Source of the DNA: Halomonas sp. Y3
Lineage (GTDB): Bacteria > Pseudomonadota > Gammaproteobacteria > Pseudomonadales > Halomonadaceae
NCBI RefSeq assembly: GCF_024137965.1
Contig: NZ_CP099975.1
Location: forward strand, 2,666,001-2,730,000
Direction of reading: 5' to 3'
Length of the DNA stretch: 64,000 bases
Shown: piece after piece, positions 27,613 to 37,606 of the stretch
How the letters are laid out: each line of letters begins with the position of its first letter
Numbering within the stretch: position 1 is the stretch's first letter
Position numbers and translations under genes: made by a program
The notes under the pieces: generated by a model
What the model saw: only the letters and a program-made list of their open reading frames with translations
What the model was told of the DNA's origin: nothing
Databases searched by the model: none

Positions 27613-28704
27613 TCAGGCCTCCTGCTGCAGGGCGGCGAGCTGCTCCGCCTGGTACTCGTGGATCAGCGGCTCGATCACCTCGTCGAGCTGCTCGCCGCCG
27701 ATCACCTCGGACAGCTTGTAGAGGGTCAGGTTGATGCGGTGGTCGGTGACCCGCCCCTGGGGGAAGTTGTAGGTGCGGATGCGCTCGCTGCGGTCGCCGG
27801 AGCCCACCAGGCTCTTGCGCTCGTCGGCCTGGGCCTGGCGCCGCGATGACTCGGCGCTCTGCTTGAGCCGGGCGGCGAGCAGCGACATCGCCTTGGCGCG
27901 GTTCTTGTGCTGGCTGCGCTCCTCCTGGCACTCCACCACCACGCCGCTGGGCAGGTGGGTGATGCGGATGGCGGAGTCGGTGGTGTTGACATGCTGGCCG
28001 CCGGCGCCGCTGGAGCGGAAGGTATCCACCCGCAGGTCGGCGGGGTTGATCTCGATGTCGCCCACCTCGTCCGCCTCGGGCATCACCGCCACGGTGCAGG
28101 CGGAAGTATGGATGCGCCCCTGGGACTCGGTGGCCGGCACCCGCTGCACGCGATGGGCGCCGGACTCGAACTTGAGCCGAGCGTAGACCCCCTCGCCCTT
28201 GATGCGCGAGATGATCTCCTTGTAGCCGCCCTGCTCGCCATGGCTGGCGCTGACCACTTCCACCCGCCAGCCGTGCTGCTCGGCGTAGCGAGAATACATG
28301 CGGAACAGGTCGCCGGCGAACAGCGCCGCCTCGTCGCCGCCGGTGCCGGCGCGCACCTCGAGGAAGACGCTGCGGCCGTCGTCGGGGTCCTTGGGCACCA
28401 GCAGCTGCTTGAGCTCCCCTTCCAGGGTCTCCAGGCGCTCGCGCCCCTCGGCCAGCTCCAGCTCGGCCAGCTCGCGCATCTCGGGGTCGCTGTCACAGGC
28501 GAGCTGCTCGGCGGCCTCGATATCGTCCTCGACCCCGCGATAGACCCGCCAGGCCTCCACCAGCGGCTCCAGCTCGGCATACTCGCGGGAGTAGTCTCGG
28601 AAGCGGCGCTGGTCGCCGATCACGTCGGGCTCCGCCAACAGGGCGGCGAGCTCCTCGAAGCGCTCGCCGAAGGCGTCGAGGCGCTGGCGCAGGGATGCTT
28701 TCAT
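27613..28704 (-). CDS. prfA: Peptide chain release factor 1
   Basis: A 363-residue class I release factor. Seen: the peptidyl-hydrolysis GGQ in [16 protein letters not shown] and the stop-codon-recognition PAT in [10 protein letters not shown], which marks RF1 (UAA/UAG) rather than RF2. N-terminal coiled helices cover residues 1-100. ATG 28704 lies eight bases after the hemA stop. Followed immediately by prmC, its modifying enzyme. Confidence 0.96.
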   Translation of the reverse strand: MKASLRQRLDAFGERFEELAALLAEPDVIGDQRRFRDYSREYAELEPLVEAWRVYRGVEDDIEAAEQLACDSDPEMRELAELELAEGRERLETLEGELKQLLVPKDPDDGRSVFLEVRAGTGGDEAALFAGDLFRMYSRYAEQHGWRVEVVSASHGEQGGYKEIISRIKGEGVYARLKFESGAHRVQRVPATESQGRIHTSACTVAVMPEADEVGDIEINPADLRVDTFRSSGAGGQHVNTTDSAIRITHLPSGVVVECQEERSQHKNRAKAMSLLAARLKQSAESSRRQAQADERKSLVGSGDRSERIRTYNFPQGRVTDHRINLTLYKLSEVIGGEQLDEVIEPLIHEYQAEQLAALQQEA

Positions 28705-28712
28705 GGGTCGTC

Positions 28713-29981
28713 CTATCGGGTCTTGTCGGGGGAGTCGGCGAGGAGCAGCGCGCCGGCGGCTTCGAGCAGATCGTGGCGCTCGGCGGAGGCGGCCTCGCGC
28801 AGCGCCACGGTGGGGCGGTGCAGCAGCCGGTTGGTGAGCTGGTGAGCCAGGCGGCGCACCACCGCCTCGGGGTCCTCGCCTCGGCCGAGGCGCATCAGCG
28901 CCTGCTCCAGGGAGAGGTCGCGCTGGGCCTCGCCCAGGGAACGAAAGTCGTGGATCAGCTCGCCGCCGCCGCGGATGCGCCGCTCGTGCAGCCAGGCGCC
29001 CACGCCGTGCTCGATCAGCGACTCGGCCTGGTCGGCGGCCACCTGGCGGTGGCGGCGATTCTCCTCGATCACCTCCTGAAGGTCATCGACGGAGTAGAGA
29101 AAGATATCGGAGAGCTTGCCCACCTCGGGCTCGATATCCCGGGGCACGGCGATGTCCACCATGAAGATGGGGCGGTGGCGCCGCTTCTTCAGCGCCCGCT
29201 CCACCATGCCCTTGCCGATGATCGGCAAGGGCGCGGCGGTGGAGGAGATGACGATATCGGCCTCCGCCAGCGCCTCGGGAATGGCGTCCAGGGCAATGGC
29301 GCGTCCGCCCAGGCTGCCGGCCAGCAGCTCGGCGCGCTCCCGGGTCCGGTTGGCCACGGTGAGCTGGCGCACGCCGGCCTCGTGGAGGTGGCGGGCCACC
29401 AGCTCGATGGTCTCGCCGGCGCCGATCAGCAGGGCCCGGGCACGACCGAAGTCGTCGAAGATCCGGCTGGCCATGCTGACCGCCGCGTAGGCCACGGAGA
29501 CGGGGTTCTTGCCGATGCCGGTCTCGGTACGCACCTGCTTGGCCACCGAGAAGGTGTGCTGAAAGAGGCACTCGAGCTCCTTGCCCAGCCCCCGCGCCAG
29601 CCGGCTGGCCTGGTAGGCGTCCTTGAGCTGGCCGAGGATCTGCGGCTCTCCCAGCACCATGGAGTCGAGCCCCACCGCTACCCGCATCAGGTGGCGGGCG
29701 GCCTCGTTGTCCAGGTAGTGGTAGGCACACCGGGACAGATCCTCCACCGGGAGGCCGTGGAAGCGGCCCAGCCAGTCGAGGATCGCACGCTCCCCCTCCG
29801 TCTCGGTGACGCAGTAGAGCTCGGTGCGATTGCAGGTGGAGAGAACCGCCGCTTCCTTGACCTGCGGCAAACCACGCAGCTCACCGAGCGCCGTCTCCAG
29901 CTGGGCTGGCGTGAAGGCCACCTGTTCGCGCACCTCGACGGTGGCGGTTCGATGATTGATTCCTAGGGCAAGCAGCGTCAT
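28713..29981 (-). CDS. hemA: Glutamyl-tRNA reductase
   Basis: A 422-residue enzyme starting [20 protein letters not shown] at 29981, the usual family start; a longer frame to 30026 exists. Seen: catalytic Cys in [13 protein letters not shown] (about C50), [18 protein letters not shown] site [16 protein letters not shown], and a C-terminal dimerisation helix. It reduces glutamyl-tRNA(Glu) to glutamate-1-semialdehyde, the first step of haem synthesis. It is the first gene of hemA-prfA-prmC and divergent from the TPR-lolB operon. Confidence 0.95.
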   Translation of the reverse strand: MTLLALGINHRTATVEVREQVAFTPAQLETALGELRGLPQVKEAAVLSTCNRTELYCVTETEGERAILDWLGRFHGLPVEDLSRCAYHYLDNEAARHLMRVAVGLDSMVLGEPQILGQLKDAYQASRLARGLGKELECLFQHTFSVAKQVRTETGIGKNPVSVAYAAVSMASRIFDDFGRARALLIGAGETIELVARHLHEAGVRQLTVANRTRERAELLAGSLGGRAIALDAIPEALAEADIVISSTAAPLPIIGKGMVERALKKRRHRPIFMVDIAVPRDIEPEVGKLSDIFLYSVDDLQEVIEENRRHRQVAADQAESLIEHGVGAWLHERRIRGGGELIHDFRSLGEAQRDLSLEQALMRLGRGEDPEAVVRRLAHQLTNRLLHRPTVALREAASAERHDLLEAAGALLLADSPDKTR

Positions 29982-30041
29982 GCGTAGGGCGTCTTTGCTG
30001 GTGGTGGCCGGCCTTGGCGGCATCATGAATAATGCGCAGCG

Positions 30042-30047
30042 ATTCTA
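30042..30047 (-). promoter_or_regulatory. Candidate extended -10 element for hemA
   Basis: TAGAAT on the minus strand preceded by TG one base upstream (TGATAGAAT), about 60 bases before the hemA ATG. No good -35 is visible, as is usual for extended -10 promoters. Confidence 0.4.
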
Positions 30048-30088
30048 TCACAGGGTCACCGCCTTGGGCGCCCCTGCCGAGGCGACCT

Positions 30089-30116
30089 TTGCCCGCGCCG
30101 GCCGAGCCGTTATGCT
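30089..30116 (+). promoter_or_regulatory. Candidate promoter of the TPR-lolB-ispE-prs operon
   Basis: TTGCCC (30089-30094) and TATGCT (30111-30116) separated by 16 bases, 30 bases before the TPR lipoprotein start. The fit to sigma-70 is moderate. Confidence 0.4.
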
Positions 30117-30145
30117 GGCGGTTCGGCCCTGCCAACGAGATGCTC

Positions 30146-31906
30146 ATGCCTGCCGTCCGCTCCTCGTCACTTCGCTCGCTTTCCGCCCGCCTGGCGCCCC
30201 TGGCGCTGGCCGTCACGCTCGGCGGCTGCCAGGCGCTGCCTTCGGCCGGGGAACATGAACTGCCCCTGGACGACCCCCTGATCGGAGCGCCCCCCATCGA
30301 GCGCGGCCTGGACGCCCAGGGGCTGGCGGGGCTCCTGACCGCGGAGCTCGCCGGGCAGCGGGGCGACTACCGCCGGGCCGCCCTGGGCTACCTGGAGGCC
30401 AGCGAGCGCTACGCCACCCCGGCGCTGGCCGAGCGCGCCGCCCTGGCGGCCAGCTTCAGCAGCGACCGCGAACTGCTGGCCCGAGCCGCCGACCGCTGGC
30501 AGGCGCTAGCCCCGGGTGCCGAAGCCCCCTCCCGCCTGCTGGCCGGCCTGGCCGTCCAGCGCGGCGACTGGCCAGAGGCGCTGCGTCAGCGCCTGGCGCT
30601 GGTCGAGCGCGGCGGCGAGAGCGACCTCACCGCCTTCGTCGAGGCGGCGCTGGCCGAGAACGCCGACCCGCGCCCGCTGCTCCCCCTGCTGCGCGACTGG
30701 CTGCCCCGCGCCCCCCAAGGGCCCGCCCGCCAGGACGCGGAGCTCGCCACCGCCCTGCTGGAGGTCTCCGCCGGCGATATCGTCGCCGCCGAACGGCGCC
30801 TCGCCCGGCTCGGCGAGAGCGCCCCGGCGCTGCCGGCGCTGTGGCTGACCCGGGCCCGCCTGGCCCAGGAGCGTGGCGACCACCGCGGCGCTCGGGACGC
30901 GGCCCGCCGCGGGCTGGCCCTCTCCCCGGATGACCCCCGCTTTATTCTGCTGCTGGCCCAGAGCGAGCTGCGCCTGGGCAATGTCGCCGCCGCCGAGGCC
31001 CGCACCGATGCCCTGCTCGAGGAGCATGTCGGCAACGCCTCGCTGCGCCTGGCCCTGGCCCAGCTCTATCTGGAAGAGGACGCCGCCGAGGCCGCCCGGC
31101 GCCTGCTGCTGCCCCTGGTGGATGCCCCCGACACGCCCCCCATGGCCTTCTACCTGCTCGGCACCGCCGCCGAGGCGGAGGGCGAGGTGGACAATGCCCT
31201 GCTCTACTATCGCCAGGTCGCCCCGGGTGGCGAGTTCCTCGCCGCCCGGCTGCGCGCCGCCGAGATGCTGATCGCCGACGACCGTCTGCTCGACGCTCGG
31301 GCCTTCCTGCGCATCGAGCGGCTGCGTCACGATGCCCACTTCGCCGACCTGATCACCCTGGAGGTGGAGCTGCTGGAGCGGGAGGGGCTCGGCGAAGAGG
31401 CGGACGCCCTGCTGGACCGTGAGCTCAGCCGCACCCCCAACGATGAGCAGCTGCTCTACCTGCGCGCCATGCGCGCCTGGGCGGCCGGCGACCTCGACGG
31501 CATGGAGCGGGACCTGGGGCGCATCATCGAGCGCAACCCCGACAGCGCCATGGCCCTCAATGCCCTGGGCTACACCCTGGCCGACATGAACGTGACCGAA
31601 CGCCTGGACGAGGCGCGCGAGATGATCGAGCGCGCCCACGAGCTCGACCCCGGCAACCCCGCCATTCATGACAGCCTGGGCTGGGTCTACTTCCGCCTGG
31701 GGGACCCGGAGCGTGCCCTGCCCTGGCTGGAGCGCGCCTATGCGGCCATGCCCGACCAGGAGATCGCCGCCCACCTGATCGAGGTGCTCTGGGCCCTGGA
31801 GCGCCGCACCGAGGCTCGCGAGCGCCTGGCCGAGGCGCTGGAACGCTTCGATGAGCGTCCGCTGATCGACGACCTGCTCCGGCGCCTGCCCGAACTGCGG
31901 CCCTGA
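30146..31906 (+). CDS. TPR-repeat outer-membrane lipoprotein
   Basis: A 586-residue protein. Of ATG 30140 and 30146 I prefer 30146, where GAG is six bases upstream. It begins MPAVRSSSLRSLSARLAPLA with a lipoprotein signal ending LALAVTLGGC, the Cys being the lipidation site near residue 28. The rest is a solenoid of TPR-like helix pairs, e.g. AALGYLEASERYATPALAER and the clear C-terminal units NPDSAMALNALGYTLADMNV and NPAIHDSLGWVYFRLGDPER. Such proteins sit just before lolB in many gammaproteobacteria (Pseudomonas PA4667-like) and serve as scaffolds in the envelope; the precise role is not known to me. Confidence 0.85.
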   Translation: MPAVRSSSLRSLSARLAPLALAVTLGGCQALPSAGEHELPLDDPLIGAPPIERGLDAQGLAGLLTAELAGQRGDYRRAALGYLEASERYATPALAERAALAASFSSDRELLARAADRWQALAPGAEAPSRLLAGLAVQRGDWPEALRQRLALVERGGESDLTAFVEAALAENADPRPLLPLLRDWLPRAPQGPARQDAELATALLEVSAGDIVAAERRLARLGESAPALPALWLTRARLAQERGDHRGARDAARRGLALSPDDPRFILLLAQSELRLGNVAAAEARTDALLEEHVGNASLRLALAQLYLEEDAAEAARRLLLPLVDAPDTPPMAFYLLGTAAEAEGEVDNALLYYRQVAPGGEFLAARLRAAEMLIADDRLLDARAFLRIERLRHDAHFADLITLEVELLEREGLGEEADALLDRELSRTPNDEQLLYLRAMRAWAAGDLDGMERDLGRIIERNPDSAMALNALGYTLADMNVTERLDEAREMIERAHELDPGNPAIHDSLGWVYFRLGDPERALPWLERAYAAMPDQEIAAHLIEVLWALERRTEARERLAEALERFDERPLIDDLLRRLPELRP

Positions 31907-31943
31907 CGCCGCGATTCCCCCGACCACCGCCACGAGAGACCCC

Positions 31944-32561
31944 ATGACACCACGCTCCCTGACGACGCTGCTGATTCCCCTGTTCGCCCTGCTGCTGCTG
32001 GCCGGCTGCGCCGGCCGCACTCCCGCACCGGATGGCGAACGCGCCGCCGGCCAGTGGCAGGCCCAGGCCGAGCGCACCGAGGCCCTCGACACCTGGATCC
32101 TGGCCGCCCGGGTCGGGTTGCGCACCTCCCAGGACGCGACCAGCGCCAATCTCGACTGGAGCCAGCACTCCCACTACTATCGGATGCTGCTCAGCGGCCC
32201 CTTCGGCAGCGGCCGCAGCACCCTGGAGGGTCGCGAGGGGCGCTTCTCCCTGACCACCAGCGAAGGGCGCTTCGAGGCCGAGACCCCGGAAGCCTTGATG
32301 GAGGAGCAGCTGGGCTGGTCCCTGCCGGTGGGGGCCCTGCAGGACTGGGTTCGCGGCCTGCCCGGCGCCAACAGCGACTACCGCCTCGAGGAGGATGAGC
32401 TGGGCTTTCCCCTGCACCTGATGCAGGACGGCTGGACCATCGACTACCGCGACTGGACCCAGACCGAGTCGCTCTGGCTGCCGCGGCGCCTGGTGATGAC
32501 CTACGGCGACCTGCGGGTGACCCTGGTGGTCACCGACTGGCGCCCCGTCGTCGATGAGTGA
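31944..32561 (+). CDS. lolB: Outer-membrane lipoprotein receptor LolB
   Basis: A 205-residue lipoprotein. The signal MTPRSLTTLLIPLFALLLLA ends in the lipobox LLAGC. The mature part shows the LolB pattern: LDTWILAARVGLRTSQDATS, ANLDWSQHSHYYRMLLSGPF, LPVGALQDWVRGLPG and LWLPRRLVMTYGDLRVTLVV. LolB accepts lipoproteins from LolA and inserts them in the outer membrane. lolA is in this window at 61725. Its end overlaps the ispE start by eight bases. Confidence 0.93.
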   Translation: MTPRSLTTLLIPLFALLLLAGCAGRTPAPDGERAAGQWQAQAERTEALDTWILAARVGLRTSQDATSANLDWSQHSHYYRMLLSGPFGSGRSTLEGREGRFSLTTSEGRFEAETPEALMEEQLGWSLPVGALQDWVRGLPGANSDYRLEEDELGFPLHLMQDGWTIDYRDWTQTESLWLPRRLVMTYGDLRVTLVVTDWRPVVDE

Positions 32562-33423
32562 GCCGATGAGAGAGCCCCTTGTCCTGCCCGCCCCGGCCAA
32601 GCTCAACCGCATGCTGCATATCATCGGTCGCCGGCCCGACGGCTACCACGAGCTGCAGACGCTCTTCCAGTTCCTCGACCACGGCGACACCCTGCGCCTC
32701 TCCTCCCGCAGCGACGGCGAGCTGCGCCTGACCCCCGAGCTGCCCGGCGTCGCCGCCGAGGAGAACCTGGTGCTGCGCGCCGCCCGGGCGCTGCAGCAGG
32801 AGAGCGGCCGCCGCCTGGGCGCCGATATCCACCTTGAGAAGCGCCTGCCCATGGGCGGCGGCCTGGGGGGCGGCAGCTCGGATGCCGCCACCGCCCTGGT
32901 CGGGCTCAACCGGCTCTGGGCGCTGGGACTCCCCCTGGAGCGGCTGGCCGAGCTGGGGCTCGCCCTGGGCGCCGACGTGCCGGTCTTCGTGCGCGGCCAC
33001 GCCGCTTGGGGGGAGGGGGTCGGCGAACGCCTCACCCCGGTGGAACTGGACACCCCCTGGTTCGTGGTGGTGCATCCGGGCGTGGCGGTCTCCACCCCCG
33101 CGGTGTTCGGGGCAGCCGAATTGACACGCCACACACCCCCGATTACCATGGCGCGCGCCCTGCAGGGGGGAGCGTCTAGCTGGCGCAACGACTGCGAGGC
33201 CACGGTGCGTCGTCTCTACCCGCCGGTGGCAGAAGCGATCGACTGGCTGTCGGAGCGGGCACCCAGCCTGCTGACCGGCACCGGCGCCTGTGTCTTTTCC
33301 CGCCTGCCGCGGGAGGTCGATGCGGACCGGCTGCTGGCCGAGATCGACGGACGCTGGCCAGCCTTCAAGGCCCGCGGCCTGAACCGCTCTCCCCTCCACG
33401 AAGTTCTGGGATTCAACTCCTGA
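32554..33423 (+). CDS. ispE: 4-diphosphocytidyl-2-C-methyl-D-erythritol kinase
   Basis: A 289-residue GHMP kinase. Seen: [20 protein letters not shown] at the N-terminus, the ATP-binding [17 protein letters not shown] (about 98-114) and the C-terminal motif [13 protein letters not shown]. It phosphorylates CDP-ME in the non-mevalonate isoprenoid pathway. It sits in the conserved lolB-ispE-prs order, translationally coupled to lolB. Only 28 bases separate it from prs. Confidence 0.95.
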   Translation: MSEPMREPLVLPAPAKLNRMLHIIGRRPDGYHELQTLFQFLDHGDTLRLSSRSDGELRLTPELPGVAAEENLVLRAARALQQESGRRLGADIHLEKRLPMGGGLGGGSSDAATALVGLNRLWALGLPLERLAELGLALGADVPVFVRGHAAWGEGVGERLTPVELDTPWFVVVHPGVAVSTPAVFGAAELTRHTPPITMARALQGGASSWRNDCEATVRRLYPPVAEAIDWLSERAPSLLTGTGACVFSRLPREVDADRLLAEIDGRWPAFKARGLNRSPLHEVLGFNS

Positions 33424-33451
33424 TGACCCAACACTGCATAGGTGGCTGCGC

Positions 33452-34393
33452 GTGTCAAAATTGATGGTTTTCGCCGGGAACGCCAATCCCGAACTCGCCC
33501 GTAAGATCGCCGAGAGTCTGGATACTCGCCTTGGCAACGCCACGGTCGGCCAGTTCAGCGACGGCGAAATCGCGGTCGAGATCAACGAGAACGTGCGCGG
33601 CAAGGATGTCTTCATCCTTCAGTCCACCTGTGCGCCGACCAACGACAACCTGATGGAGCTGGTGCTGATGGTCGACGCCCTGCGTCGCGCCTCGGCCCAC
33701 CGCATCACCGCCGTGGTGCCCTACTTCGGCTATGCCCGTCAGGATCGTCGCGTGCGCTCGGCCCGGGTGCCGATCTCCGCCAAGATCGTCGCCGACATGC
33801 TGGTCAAGGCCGGCGTCGACCGCGTCATGACCATGGACCTCCATGCCGACCAGATTCAGGGCTTCTTCGACGTGCCGGTGGACAACGTCTACGGCTCGCC
33901 GATCCTGCTCGACGACATCGAGCGTCAGAACTACGAGAACCTGGTGGTGGTCTCCCCCGACGTGGGCGGCGTGGTGCGCGCCCGGGCCATCGCCAAGCAG
34001 CTCAACGCCGACCTCGCCATCATCGACAAGCGTCGTCCCCAGGCCAACCAGGCCCAGGTGATGCACATCATCGGCGAGATCGAAGGCCGCAACTGCGTGG
34101 TGGTAGACGACATGATCGACACCGCCGGCACCCTCTGCAAGGCCGGCGAAGCGCTCAAGGAGCACGGTGCCGAGCGCGTTGTCGCCTACGCCACCCACCC
34201 GATTCTCTCGGGCCCGGCGGTGGACAACATCGTCGGCTCGGTGCTCGACGAGGTGGTGGTCACCGATACCATTCCGCTCTCCGACAACGCCCGCCGCTGT
34301 GGCCGCATCCGCCAGCTGAGCGTGGCCGGCCTGATCGCCGAGGCGATCCGTCGGGTGAGCAACGAAGAATCCGTCAGCGCCATGTTCCACTGA
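33452..34393 (+). CDS. prs: Ribose-phosphate pyrophosphokinase
   Basis: A 313-residue PRPP synthetase beginning with GTG ([20 protein letters not shown]). Seen: [35 protein letters not shown], the flexible-loop ATP site [17 protein letters not shown], and the PRPP motif [13 protein letters not shown]. It makes PRPP from ribose-5-phosphate and ATP for nucleotide, His and Trp synthesis. The alternative ATG four codons later is too far into the conserved start. Same operon as ispE; probably cotranscribed with rplY. Confidence 0.96.
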   Translation: MSKLMVFAGNANPELARKIAESLDTRLGNATVGQFSDGEIAVEINENVRGKDVFILQSTCAPTNDNLMELVLMVDALRRASAHRITAVVPYFGYARQDRRVRSARVPISAKIVADMLVKAGVDRVMTMDLHADQIQGFFDVPVDNVYGSPILLDDIERQNYENLVVVSPDVGGVVRARAIAKQLNADLAIIDKRRPQANQAQVMHIIGEIEGRNCVVVDDMIDTAGTLCKAGEALKEHGAERVVAYATHPILSGPAVDNIVGSVLDEVVVTDTIPLSDNARRCGRIRQLSVAGLIAEAIRRVSNEESVSAMFH

Positions 34394-34519
34394 GGTCTGC
34401 CTCGGGAACCGGCGCCGGACAGCACCCTGCGGGACCCTCCGTCCCGGCAGGCTATCGGAAGTGCCGTTGGTCAGGTCGCGGGCCACGGCGCTTTCCTACT
34501 TCACTGAAGAGGCAATTCC

Positions 34520-35158
34520 ATGTCTGATTTTACCCTTAACGCCAGCGTTCGTAACGACCTGGGGAAAGGTGCGAGCCGCCGCCTGCGTCGTGCGAACCTC
34601 CAGGTGCCGGCCATCATCTACGGTGGCGAAAAGGCCCCCCAGCCGATCTCCGTCGAGAAGTCCGCCTTCTACAAGGCGATCGAGCAGGAGTCCTTCTTCT
34701 CCTCCGTGATCAACCTGGTCATCGACGGCCAGAGCGAGCAGGTCGTGGTGCGTGACCTCCAGCGCCACCCCTTCAAGCCGCTGGTCACCCACGCCGACTT
34801 CCTGCGCGTTGACGCCACCCATGAGATCACCATCAACGTGCCGCTGCACGTGGTGGGCGAGGAGAAGTCCAAGGCGATCAAGGACAACGGCGGCGAGCTG
34901 CACGTGCTGGCCAACGAAGTCCAGATCAGCTGCCTGCCCAAGGACCTGCCCGACTTCCTGGAAGTGGACATCACCGACGTCGAGCTGGGCACCACCCTGC
35001 ACCTGACCGATCTGACCCTGCCGGCCGGCGTGAGCCTGGTCGAGCTGACCCACGGCGAAGACCACAACCAGGCGATCCTGAGCATCACCAAGGCCAAGGT
35101 CCGCGGTGGCGATGCCGACGAAGCGGCCGAAGGCGAGGAAGGCGAGCAGGGCGAGTAA
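34520..35158 (+). CDS. rplY: 50S ribosomal protein L25/general stress protein Ctc
   Basis: A 212-residue long-form bL25. It starts [20 protein letters not shown] after GAAGAGG. The N-terminal L25 domain binds 5S rRNA ([40 protein letters not shown]). The C-terminal beta domain ([20 protein letters not shown]) is of the TL5/Ctc type and ends in an acidic tail. It follows prs and precedes pth, the typical order. A clear terminator follows. Confidence 0.95.
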   Translation: MSDFTLNASVRNDLGKGASRRLRRANLQVPAIIYGGEKAPQPISVEKSAFYKAIEQESFFSSVINLVIDGQSEQVVVRDLQRHPFKPLVTHADFLRVDATHEITINVPLHVVGEEKSKAIKDNGGELHVLANEVQISCLPKDLPDFLEVDITDVELGTTLHLTDLTLPAGVSLVELTHGEDHNQAILSITKAKVRGGDADEAAEGEEGEQGE

Positions 35159-35176
35159 TCTCCCGCGCCACGCTCG

Positions 35177-35201
35177 GGGGGCCGTGCCAGCCGCGGCCCC
35201 C
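35177..35201 (+). terminator. Hairpin after rplY, first of two
   Basis: GGGGGCCG and CGGCCCCC form an 8-bp stem with a 9-base loop, 18 bases after the rplY stop. There is no T-run, so it is secondary to the terminator that follows. Confidence 0.4.
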
Positions 35202-35211
35202 TTCGGTTATG

Positions 35212-35240
35212 ATCAAGCGCCCCGGCGCTTGATTTTTTTT
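35212..35240 (+). terminator. Rho-independent terminator of prs-rplY
   Basis: ATCAAGCGCC, two bases, GGCGCTTGAT, followed by a run of eight T (35233-35240). This is a textbook intrinsic terminator. Confidence 0.9.
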
Positions 35241-35292
35241 GTGGCCGCCCGTCCCTGGCGGCCATCCTGCGGACCGCCGCTAACGCGACGTC

Positions 35293-35315
35293 AAAAATCA
35301 TTCCGGATGATTTTT
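35293..35315 (+). promoter_or_regulatory. Hairpin with T-run directly before the pth ribosome-binding site
   Basis: AAAAATCAT, five bases, ATGATTTTT: a perfect 9-bp stem whose descending arm runs into TTTTTTGGAG, the pth Shine-Dalgarno. It may act as a second terminator for readthrough or as a structure that limits pth translation. Confidence 0.45.
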
Positions 35316-35329
35316 TGGAGACAACCGCC

Positions 35330-35917
35330 ATGAGTCAGGTCAGAGCCATCATCGGACTGGGCAACCCGGGCGCCGACTACGAGGCCACCCGCCACAACGC
35401 CGGCGCCTGGCTGGTGGAGGCCGTGGCCCGCCGCGCCGGCGCCGAGCTGCGCCCGGACCGCAAGTTCCTGGGGCTCCACGCCAGGGTTCAGTTCGAAGGA
35501 CACGACCTTCACCTGCTCAACCCGACCACCTTCATGAACCGCAGCGGCGGCGCCGTGGCGGCGCTCTGCCAGTTCTACAAGATCGCCCCGGACGAGCTGC
35601 TGGTCGCCCATGACGAGCTGGATATCGCCCCCGGCACCGCCCGCTACAAGACCGGCGGCGGCCACGGCGGCCATAACGGGCTGCGCGACATCGTCAGCGC
35701 CCTGGGCAACGAGCGCGGCTTCCACCGCCTGCGCATCGGCATCGGCCACCCGGGCGATGCTAAGCAGGTGACCCACTTCGTGCTGGGGCGCCCCGGCAAG
35801 GCCGAACATGCCGCCATCGAGGCCGCCATCGACGAGTGCCTGGCCACCCTGCCCCTGGCGCTCGCCGGCGACTGGGTCAAGGCCATGAACCGGCTGCACA
35901 GTTTCAAGAGCGCTTGA
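35330..35917 (+). CDS. pth: Peptidyl-tRNA hydrolase
   Basis: A 195-residue enzyme. ATG 35330 follows GGAG at nine bases. Seen: IIGLGNPGADYEATRHNAGA with the catalytic His (about H21), NPTTFMNRSGGAV, VAHDELDIAPGTARYKTGGG and GHNGLRDIVSALG. It releases tRNA from dropped-off peptidyl-tRNAs. Position between rplY and ychF is the standard order. Length is typical. Confidence 0.95.
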   Translation: MSQVRAIIGLGNPGADYEATRHNAGAWLVEAVARRAGAELRPDRKFLGLHARVQFEGHDLHLLNPTTFMNRSGGAVAALCQFYKIAPDELLVAHDELDIAPGTARYKTGGGHGGHNGLRDIVSALGNERGFHRLRIGIGHPGDAKQVTHFVLGRPGKAEHAAIEAAIDECLATLPLALAGDWVKAMNRLHSFKSA

Positions 35918-35941
35918 TGTTCCAAACGCGCTTCGCCCGCG

Positions 35942-35947
35942 TAGAAT
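35942..35947 (+). promoter_or_regulatory. Candidate -10 of ychF
   Basis: TAGAAT 45 bases before the ychF ATG, with TTCCAA 16 bases further upstream as a weak -35. Confidence 0.35.
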
Positions 35948-35991
35948 AGACGCCACTTTCCAATCGCGAACACGCTTTCCAGGACGATCCC

Positions 35992-37083
35992 ATGGGTTTC
36001 AACTGCGGTATCGTCGGCCTGCCCAACGTCGGCAAGTCGACCCTCTTCAACGCCCTCACCAAGTCCGGCATCGACGCCGAGAACTTCCCCTTCTGCACCA
36101 TCGAGCCCAACGTCGGCATCGTGCCGATGCCCGACCCGCGCCTCGACAAGCTGGCGGAGATCGTCAAGCCCCAGAAGGTACTGCCCACCACCATGGAGTT
36201 CGTGGATATCGCCGGCCTGGTGGAAGGCGCCTCCAAGGGCGAGGGGCTCGGCAACAAGTTCCTGGCCAATATCCGCGAGACCCAGGCCATCGCCCACGTG
36301 GTGCGCTGCTTCGACAACGACAACGTCATCCACGTGGCCAACCAGGTGGATCCCCGGGCCGATATCGAGATCATCAACATGGAGCTGGCGCTGGCCGACC
36401 TCGACACCGTGGAGCGCGCCATCCAGCGCCTGGTGCGGGTGGCCAAGGGCGGCGACAAGGAGGCCATCGCCACCAAGGCGATCCTCGAGCGCATCCAGCC
36501 CCATCTGGCCGAGGGCCTGCCGCTGCGCAGCTTCGGCCTCGATGACGACGAGCAGAAGCAGCTCAAGGGCTTCGGCTTTTTGACCCTCAAGCCCACCATG
36601 TACATCGCCAACGTCAACGAGGATGGCTTCGAGGCCAACCCCTACCTGGATGTGGTGCGCGAGATCGCCGAGGCCGAGGGGGCAGTGGTGGTGCCGGTGT
36701 GCAACCAGCTCGAGGCGGAGATCGCCGAGCTCGACGACGAGGAACGCGCCATGTTCCTCGACGAGATGGGCATGGAGGAGCCGGGGCTCGACCGCGTGAT
36801 CCGCGCCGGCTACGCCCTGCTCGGCCTGCAGACCTACTTCACCGCCGGGGTGAAGGAGGTGCGCGCCTGGACCGTGAAGGTGGGTGCCACCGCCCCCGAG
36901 GCCGCCGGCGTCATCCACACCGACTTCCAGAAGGGCTTCATCCGCGCCGAGGTCATCGCCTATGATGACTTTGTCACCCTGGGCGGCGAACAGGGCGCCA
37001 AGGACGCCGGCAAGTGGCGCCTGGAGGGCAAGGAGTACATCGTCCAGGATGGTGACGTGATCCACTTCCGCTTCAATGTCTGA
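35992..37083 (+). CDS. ychF: Redox-regulated ribosome-binding ATPase YchF
   Basis: A 363-residue Obg-family protein. Seen: P-loop [20 protein letters not shown] (6-25), [20 protein letters not shown] (G2), [20 protein letters not shown] (G3), and the [11 protein letters not shown] region replacing the usual NKxD, which gives ATP preference. The C-terminal TGS domain includes [17 protein letters not shown] and the ending [10 protein letters not shown]. It binds the 70S ribosome and is linked to oxidative stress control. Followed by msrB, 24 bases on. Confidence 0.95.
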   Translation: MGFNCGIVGLPNVGKSTLFNALTKSGIDAENFPFCTIEPNVGIVPMPDPRLDKLAEIVKPQKVLPTTMEFVDIAGLVEGASKGEGLGNKFLANIRETQAIAHVVRCFDNDNVIHVANQVDPRADIEIINMELALADLDTVERAIQRLVRVAKGGDKEAIATKAILERIQPHLAEGLPLRSFGLDDDEQKQLKGFGFLTLKPTMYIANVNEDGFEANPYLDVVREIAEAEGAVVVPVCNQLEAEIAELDDEERAMFLDEMGMEEPGLDRVIRAGYALLGLQTYFTAGVKEVRAWTVKVGATAPEAAGVIHTDFQKGFIRAEVIAYDDFVTLGGEQGAKDAGKWRLEGKEYIVQDGDVIHFRFNV

Positions 37084-37107
37084 AGCCGGTCGACGAGGAG
37101 AGACGGC

Positions 37108-37509
37108 ATGCGCAACAAGATCGCCAAGAGCGAAGCCGAGTGGCGTGAGCAGCTGACTGAGGAGCAGTACCGGGTGACCCGGGAGCAGGGCACCGAGCCG
37201 CCCTTCAGCGGCGACTACCGGGTCAGCGACGAGCACGGCATCTACCACTGCGTGTGCTGCCAGGCCCCGCTGTTCGAGAACGAGCACAAGTTCGACGCCG
37301 GCTGCGGCTGGCCGAGCTTCGACAGGCCCCTGGGCAAGCATAGCGTCGAGGAGCGGCCGGACAGCTCCCACGGCATGCTGCGTACCGAGGTGGTCTGCGC
37401 CCACTGCGACGCCCACCTGGGCCATGTCTTTCCCGACGGCCCGCCGGAGACCACCGGTCTGCGCTACTGCATCAACTCGGTGGCCATCGACTTCCACGGC
37501 GGGGAATAA
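37108..37509 (+). CDS. msrB: Peptide-methionine (R)-S-oxide reductase
   Basis: A 133-residue MsrB with AGGAGA before ATG 37108. Two zinc CxxC pairs are visible: [11 protein letters not shown] and [17 protein letters not shown]. The catalytic Cys is in [13 protein letters not shown] near the end. Conserved [11 protein letters not shown] is present. It repairs the R-sulfoxide of methionine using thioredoxin. Near ychF, itself redox-regulated; shared control is only a suggestion. Confidence 0.95.
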   Translation: MRNKIAKSEAEWREQLTEEQYRVTREQGTEPPFSGDYRVSDEHGIYHCVCCQAPLFENEHKFDAGCGWPSFDRPLGKHSVEERPDSSHGMLRTEVVCAHCDAHLGHVFPDGPPETTGLRYCINSVAIDFHGGE

Positions 37510-37548
37510 CCGCCCGGCGAGGAATCGTCTTCCGTCGCATCCAGCCGC

Positions 37549-37583
37549 GGCCGCCCATCTGCTATGATGGGCGGCCTTTTTTT
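37549..37583 (+). terminator. Rho-independent terminator after msrB
   Basis: GGCCGCCCATC, six-base loop, GATGGGCGGCC, then seven T. It separates ychF-msrB from the GTPase gene; the GTPase ribosome-binding site begins 12 bases later. Confidence 0.9.
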
Positions 37584-37606
37584 CATTGGTTGGCAGGAGA
37601 GACTCG

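Noticed and set aside
30506..32149. A 547-codon minus-strand frame opposite the TPR lipoprotein
   Set aside because: It is a low-complexity Gln/Gly/Ala-rich shadow of the TPR gene, which has a clear lipoprotein signal and repeats.
33424..33451. tRNA-Gln gene between ispE and prs, as in some relatives
   Set aside because: Only 28 bases separate the two genes here.
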